A stretch of 64,000 nucleotides of DNA, from contig JAFCZJ010000019.1 in assembly GCA_019314375.1 (NCBI GenBank), forward strand, positions 1-64,000. The letters are read 5' to 3'. The position numbers and the translations under genes were made by a program. Shown piece by piece: positions 60,814 through 64,000 of the stretch; the first letter of the stretch is position 1, and every line of letters starts with the position of its first letter. Source of the stretch: Deltaproteobacteria bacterium. Its GTDB lineage: Bacteria; Myxococcota; B64-G9. The notes under the pieces are model-generated. The model saw only the letters and a list, made by a program, of their open reading frames with translations, was not told the origin of the DNA and did not search any database.

Positions 60814-62376
60814 TCAGTCGATCACCACCGGTTTTTTGGAGATGGTTTTTTGCGCGAAGAAAGTGTCGGCCATTTTCTCCATGGCCTTGGGGCCGGCCGC
60901 CCCGATGATGAAGATGTAACCCCGCGAATCCCGCGGCACGGTTACGATCACGCCCTTGTGCTTTTTGAGCACCGCCAAAGCCGCCTTGAAGGCATGCACA
61001 ATTTTCTGTCGCCCCGCGAAACGTTTGGGCAAGCTGCCCAAGTCTCTGGGGGTGAGCATCATCAACACGCTGCGACCCGGGGCGTAGTCCAATTTCAGCG
61101 GGTAGTTGTACTTGCGGTTGAGGGGAAACTTCCAAACCATCCAGCGCTGCACCTGGGCCTTGAAAGGTTTCAAGGCCGGCTCCTGGGCGATGACCATGGC
61201 CCCGTCCACGAAGTCAGCCGGCTTGGGCGCGCGCACTTGCTCGCAGAGCTTGGCGGCGCGAATGGCAAACGCCCCATCGAGCTTCTTGCCCGACTTCAAT
61301 GTGGCCCGAAGCAAACCCGTGGTGGCCTCGGCCAGACGCTTGTTTACATCGTCGCCCGGCCATGCCGGGACCTGGGCGGGGCCTTCGGCCACCATCGGCG
61401 CGGCCAGTCCAAAGCCTGCCGCATCAGCCAACATCTCAACCAAAAACAGTCGATCGGGCCACTTGGAATCCAGACCTGCTCGCTCGACGAAGCGTCCGGT
61501 CACGAGGACCTTCTGCTTTGCGCTGAGCTTGGCCATCATGCGACGGGTTATCTGAGCCACAACCAGGGCCACTTGCTCTGGTCCCACGCGCTTCCCCTCG
61601 GGCAAACCCACCAAAATGTGGTCCCCATAAGCCATGGCGTGGCTGGCCTCGGAAGCCGGCAACCAGAAAGGATGCACGGTAAAACGAAGATCCGAAGAGG
61701 CCAGCCCAAAGAATTTAGCCAATTGAGCCAACAGGCCGTCAACGGCCGGCTTGTCCAGCATGCGCTGCAAATCACCCGCGGCCAATTGGTATGAGGGCAC
61801 ACCCTTGATGATCTCGACCACCTTGGGCGTGATGACTCGCATGGCCTCGGCGAGGGCTTCGGCGTCCGCCGGCTCAAGCACACCAGCCAATGAGCGCTTT
61901 AGCGCCGCCGGTTCCGATGCGGCCAAAACCACCTGCCAAAATCGGCTCAGGTGATCCGCCTCGGCGGGCGGCATGAGCCCCTCCGAGCCAAAGGGTTGCT
62001 CGAAGCTGCGTTTGACCTGACTCTTCCACCCTTTTTCCCAGAGTTCAAGGCGAGCAAAGGCCACCTTCTTCAAAAGGGGCCTGAGTTCTTCGTCGATGCC
62101 GTAGCGTTCTTCGAAACCCTTGAAGACGGCCATGGACATCCGACGATTCCATCGGCTGACCCCTTCGAGCACATGCATCACTTCTGCCATCATGTTGTGC
62201 TTCACGCCGACTGTCGGACCCACCTTGGTCGCCTTGACGACGGAGGGGCCACTGTCCGTGGTCGCGGTTTTGCCTTGATCATCTGCACGAATCCCGGTCT
62301 TGTTGGCCGGCCCGCAGCCCGCGATCAGGATCAGGGCAAGCAGGCTCCAGCTCATCCCAAATGACAGTCTGCTCAT
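60814..62376 (-). CDS. Large lipoprotein of unknown function
   Basis: MSRLSFGMSWSLLALILIAGC is a clear lipoprotein signal. The 500-residue mature part is mostly helical with no motif I recognise; MAYGDHILVGLPEGKRVGPEQVALVVAQITRRMM recalls the helix of M48-type metalloprotease surroundings, but there is no HExxH. The C-terminal AALAVLKKHKGVIVTVPRDSRGYIFIIGAAGPKAM looks like a small alpha/beta unit. The start overlaps the stop of the next lipoprotein gene by 4 bp, so they form one operon. Confidence 0.75.
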   Translation of the reverse strand: MSRLSFGMSWSLLALILIAGCGPANKTGIRADDQGKTATTDSGPSVVKATKVGPTVGVKHNMMAEVMHVLEGVSRWNRRMSMAVFKGFEERYGIDEELRPLLKKVAFARLELWEKGWKSQVKRSFEQPFGSEGLMPPAEADHLSRFWQVVLAASEPAALKRSLAGVLEPADAEALAEAMRVITPKVVEIIKGVPSYQLAAGDLQRMLDKPAVDGLLAQLAKFFGLASSDLRFTVHPFWLPASEASHAMAYGDHILVGLPEGKRVGPEQVALVVAQITRRMMAKLSAKQKVLVTGRFVERAGLDSKWPDRLFLVEMLADAAGFGLAAPMVAEGPAQVPAWPGDDVNKRLAEATTGLLRATLKSGKKLDGAFAIRAAKLCEQVRAPKPADFVDGAMVIAQEPALKPFKAQVQRWMVWKFPLNRKYNYPLKLDYAPGRSVLMMLTPRDLGSLPKRFAGRQKIVHAFKAALAVLKKHKGVIVTVPRDSRGYIFIIGAAGPKAMEKMADTFFAQKTISKKPVVID

Positions 62377-62849
62377 TTTTTCTCCTCCTGGGCATTTTCC
62401 GCCACCGACTTAATGCCCGGCGGCATATCAGCCTCGATGGTCCAGCGACCCTCTACCCGCCTGAGTCGCAATGTCTCGTCCTTGCATGCGACAGGCTTTT
62501 CACTGCGGCAATCCCCGGCCATCACCCGTACTCGCGCCTGGTCGCCCTTAACTTCAATGGTTTCGACACCCAAAAGGGGACTGGGCACTTCGGCTTTGGC
62601 ACCGGCCAGAAAAAAAACCAAGGGATCTTCCGCCTCCAGTTCCAAAATCTTGGCCAAGCGTTCCCCCGCATGGGCAAAAGAAGCTCGTACTTCGGGGGCC
62701 AAAAAATTCACGGCCTGGTCCAGATCTCGCTGGGCCAAAGCCGCATGGAAGGCCCTGACCACCTGCTCAGGGGTTTCCGGCGGCGACTGGCAAGCCATAG
62801 TCAGGCAAACCAAGAGACCCAAAGTCAGTCGATATTTTGCATGCCCCAT
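62373..62849 (-). CDS. Small lipoprotein, DUF4878/NTF2-like
   Basis: ATG 62849 gives MGHAKYRLTLGLLVCLTMAC with a lipobox; the frame is open upstream but that part is not signal-like. TPEQVVRAFHAALAQRDLDQAVNFLAPEVRASFAHAG and RLRRVEGRWTIEADMP have the helix-then-strand layout of DUF4878/NTF2-like lipoproteins. It is divergent from ispE with about 100 bp between, and translationally coupled to the larger lipoprotein gene. Confidence 0.75.
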   Translation of the reverse strand: MGHAKYRLTLGLLVCLTMACQSPPETPEQVVRAFHAALAQRDLDQAVNFLAPEVRASFAHAGERLAKILELEAEDPLVFFLAGAKAEVPSPLLGVETIEVKGDQARVRVMAGDCRSEKPVACKDETLRLRRVEGRWTIEADMPPGIKSVAENAQEEKK

Positions 62850-62949
62850 AATTGAGTACCTCGAATAAAATGCCACTAAAAGTAAGACGGCATGGTGCCA
62901 TGGAACAAATCGCTTGGCAAGCGGCGGAGCAATCAGGCATGCTTCCCCC

Positions 62950-63834
62950 ATGATCCAGACGCTGAAACTGGAACTTCAGGCACCGGCCAAGGTGAATCTG
63001 GGACTCAAAATTCTCCGTCGCCGTCCCAACGGATATCATGAGCTGGACAGCCGCATGCTGCCCATCAGCCTTGAAGATACACTCTGGGTGGAATTGGGGG
63101 GCCAAGGGATCCGAGTCCATTGCCCTGGTCACGAAAATCTGGATGGTCCAGCCAACCTGGCAGGACGGGCCGCGGCTGCGTGGCTGGAAGCGAGTCCATG
63201 CCAAAAGGGCCTTGGTATCGTGATAAAAAAAAGAATCCCTCAGGCCGCGGGCCTCGGCGGGGGCAGTTCGAACGCCGCATCCCTGCTCTTGGCCCTGAAT
63301 CGCCTTCTCCCCCCTCTCCCCGAAGCCTCTCTGGCGCGCCTGGCCCTGCAACTCGGCGCAGATGTTCCCTTTTTCTTGCAAGCGGGCCCTTGCCGGGCAC
63401 AGGGCCTGGGCGAAATCCTGACAGCCTTGCCTCATTTGCCCTCCGTCTGGTTTATTTTGGCCTGTGCGCCCTTCGGTTTGTCGACCCGAGATGTCTTCAA
63501 TGGCCTCAATTTACGATTGACATCCGACGGGGGCAATGTTAGCTATAACCGCCCCAGAATGGGGTTTCGTGAACTTGTCACCGACCTGCGAAATGATCTG
63601 CAGCCGGTGGCGGAGGCCATGCAGCCGTCCATCGGAGACGTCTGTAAAAATTTGGTGAAAGCTGGAGCCCATGGCGCCACGATGAGCGGAAGCGGGCCAA
63701 GTGTGGTCGGATTGTTCCCCACACGCAATGAAGCCCGCCAAGCCATCAGACGGCTTCTCAGGGACGAGGGCTGGACGTACCAAGTGGTAAAGGGTATCAC
63801 CTCGGTACTGGCGTCAAGGATTCAGGCAACGTGA
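62950..63834 (+). CDS. ispE: 4-(cytidine 5'-diphospho)-2-C-methyl-D-erythritol kinase IspE
   Basis: ATG 62950 starts MIQTLKLELQAPAKVNLGLKIL. The GHMP kinase motifs are present: APAKVNLGLKILRRRPNGYHEL with the catalytic-site Lys and His, PQAAGLGGGSSNAASLLLALN for ATP binding, LGADVPFF with Asp, and GATMSGSGPSVVGLF near the end. It phosphorylates CDP-methylerythritol in the non-mevalonate isoprenoid pathway. Followed 36 bp later by spoVG, a common order in deltaproteobacteria and Firmicutes. Confidence 0.93.
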   Translation: MIQTLKLELQAPAKVNLGLKILRRRPNGYHELDSRMLPISLEDTLWVELGGQGIRVHCPGHENLDGPANLAGRAAAAWLEASPCQKGLGIVIKKRIPQAAGLGGGSSNAASLLLALNRLLPPLPEASLARLALQLGADVPFFLQAGPCRAQGLGEILTALPHLPSVWFILACAPFGLSTRDVFNGLNLRLTSDGGNVSYNRPRMGFRELVTDLRNDLQPVAEAMQPSIGDVCKNLVKAGAHGATMSGSGPSVVGLFPTRNEARQAIRRLLRDEGWTYQVVKGITSVLASRIQAT

Positions 63835-63870
63835 GTCTCGCCGAAGCGGGGGGACGCATGGGAGGGCACC

Positions 63871-64000
63871 ATGGAGATAACTGAGGTGCGGGTGTTTCCC
63901 GTCAACGAAGAAAAGCTGAAGGCCTACGCTACGATCACCTTCGATCATTGCTTTGTGGTGCGAGATCTCAAGGTAATCCAAGGCAACAATGGTCTGTTCG
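63871..64000 (+). CDS. spoVG: SpoVG-family RNA/DNA-binding regulator, 3' end outside window
   Basis: ATG 63871 follows GGGAGGGCACC. The first 43 residues ([38 protein letters not shown]) match SpoVG closely. The gene runs off the right edge. SpoVG proteins bind nucleic acids and act as site-specific regulators. Confidence 0.92.
   Translation, partial: MEITEVRVFPVNEEKLKAYATITFDHCFVVRDLKVIQGNNGLF

Noticed and set aside
60814-62376. M48-like metalloprotease assignment for the large lipoprotein
   Set aside because: There is no HExxH motif; only a vague similarity of one helix and strand.

Overview
The window reads as a chromosome segment of a GC-rich, diderm, uncultured-type bacterium close to the deltaproteobacterial/Myxococcota assemblage. 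The reasons are the ispE-spoVG pair at the right edge, a complete MoxR/DUF58/Bat cluster, FHA and DUF4388 signalling proteins, a DUF4398 plus TSP3/OmpA lipoprotein pair, BamD, and a large set of cysteine-rich 'DCPEG/TDADC' lipoproteins. No rRNA, tRNA or CRISPR array was seen. The placement is inferred from gene content only.

Region by region. (1) 1-14.8 kb, plus strand: the 3' end of one cysteine-rich repeat protein with a terminator, then an operon-like run of ten paralogous cysteine-rich lipoprotein genes with 1-10 bp gaps. One of them is an in-frame fusion of two paralogues. (2) 14.8-24.9 kb: two response regulators (REC-PilZ-GAF and REC-HTH), a two-FHA/TPR membrane protein, a DUF1460 protein, an SDR enzyme, a small membrane protein, the DUF4398/OmpA lipoproteins and MurJ. 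(3) 24.9-37.9 kb, minus strand: one long, mostly overlapping gene series, moxR-DUF58-BatD-like-batA-batB-batC-batD-batE-bamD-lipoprotein-TPR-FHA/DUF4388-EF-hand protein. (4) 38.0-47.9 kb: a short DUF1844 operon ending in a Deg-like protein that has lost two of three catalytic residues; a 929-residue tandem fusion of two tyrosine phenol-lyase/tryptophanase-like halves with complementary active-site losses; a truncated small lipoprotein; CrcB; a septation-A-like membrane protein; ClpB; and a substrate-binding-like protein. (5) 47.9-60.8 kb, the most accessory-looking stretch: hairpins, operator-like palindromes, a MITE-like inverted repeat, a membrane-anchored MutS-family ATPase, a frameshifted asnS, an M29 aminopeptidase, a CDF transporter with a probable CTG start, a TIM-barrel glycosidase-like lipoprotein, an AbiE-type toxin-antitoxin cassette bounded by GGGGTCAGACCCC palindromes, and a lipase. 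(6) 60.8-64 kb: two lipoproteins, ispE and the start of spoVG.

How the genes fit together. Much of the window concerns the envelope: lipoproteins, BamD, MurJ, the OmpA-like peptidoglycan anchor, and the Bat complex with its MoxR AAA+ ATPase. The FHA and REC proteins suggest phosphorylation-dependent control. The best candidates for undescribed biology are the half-dead tandem PLP lyase, the lipoprotein array with its fused member, and the palindrome-bounded AbiE cassette whose 54-bp operator sits against a leaderless-looking start codon.
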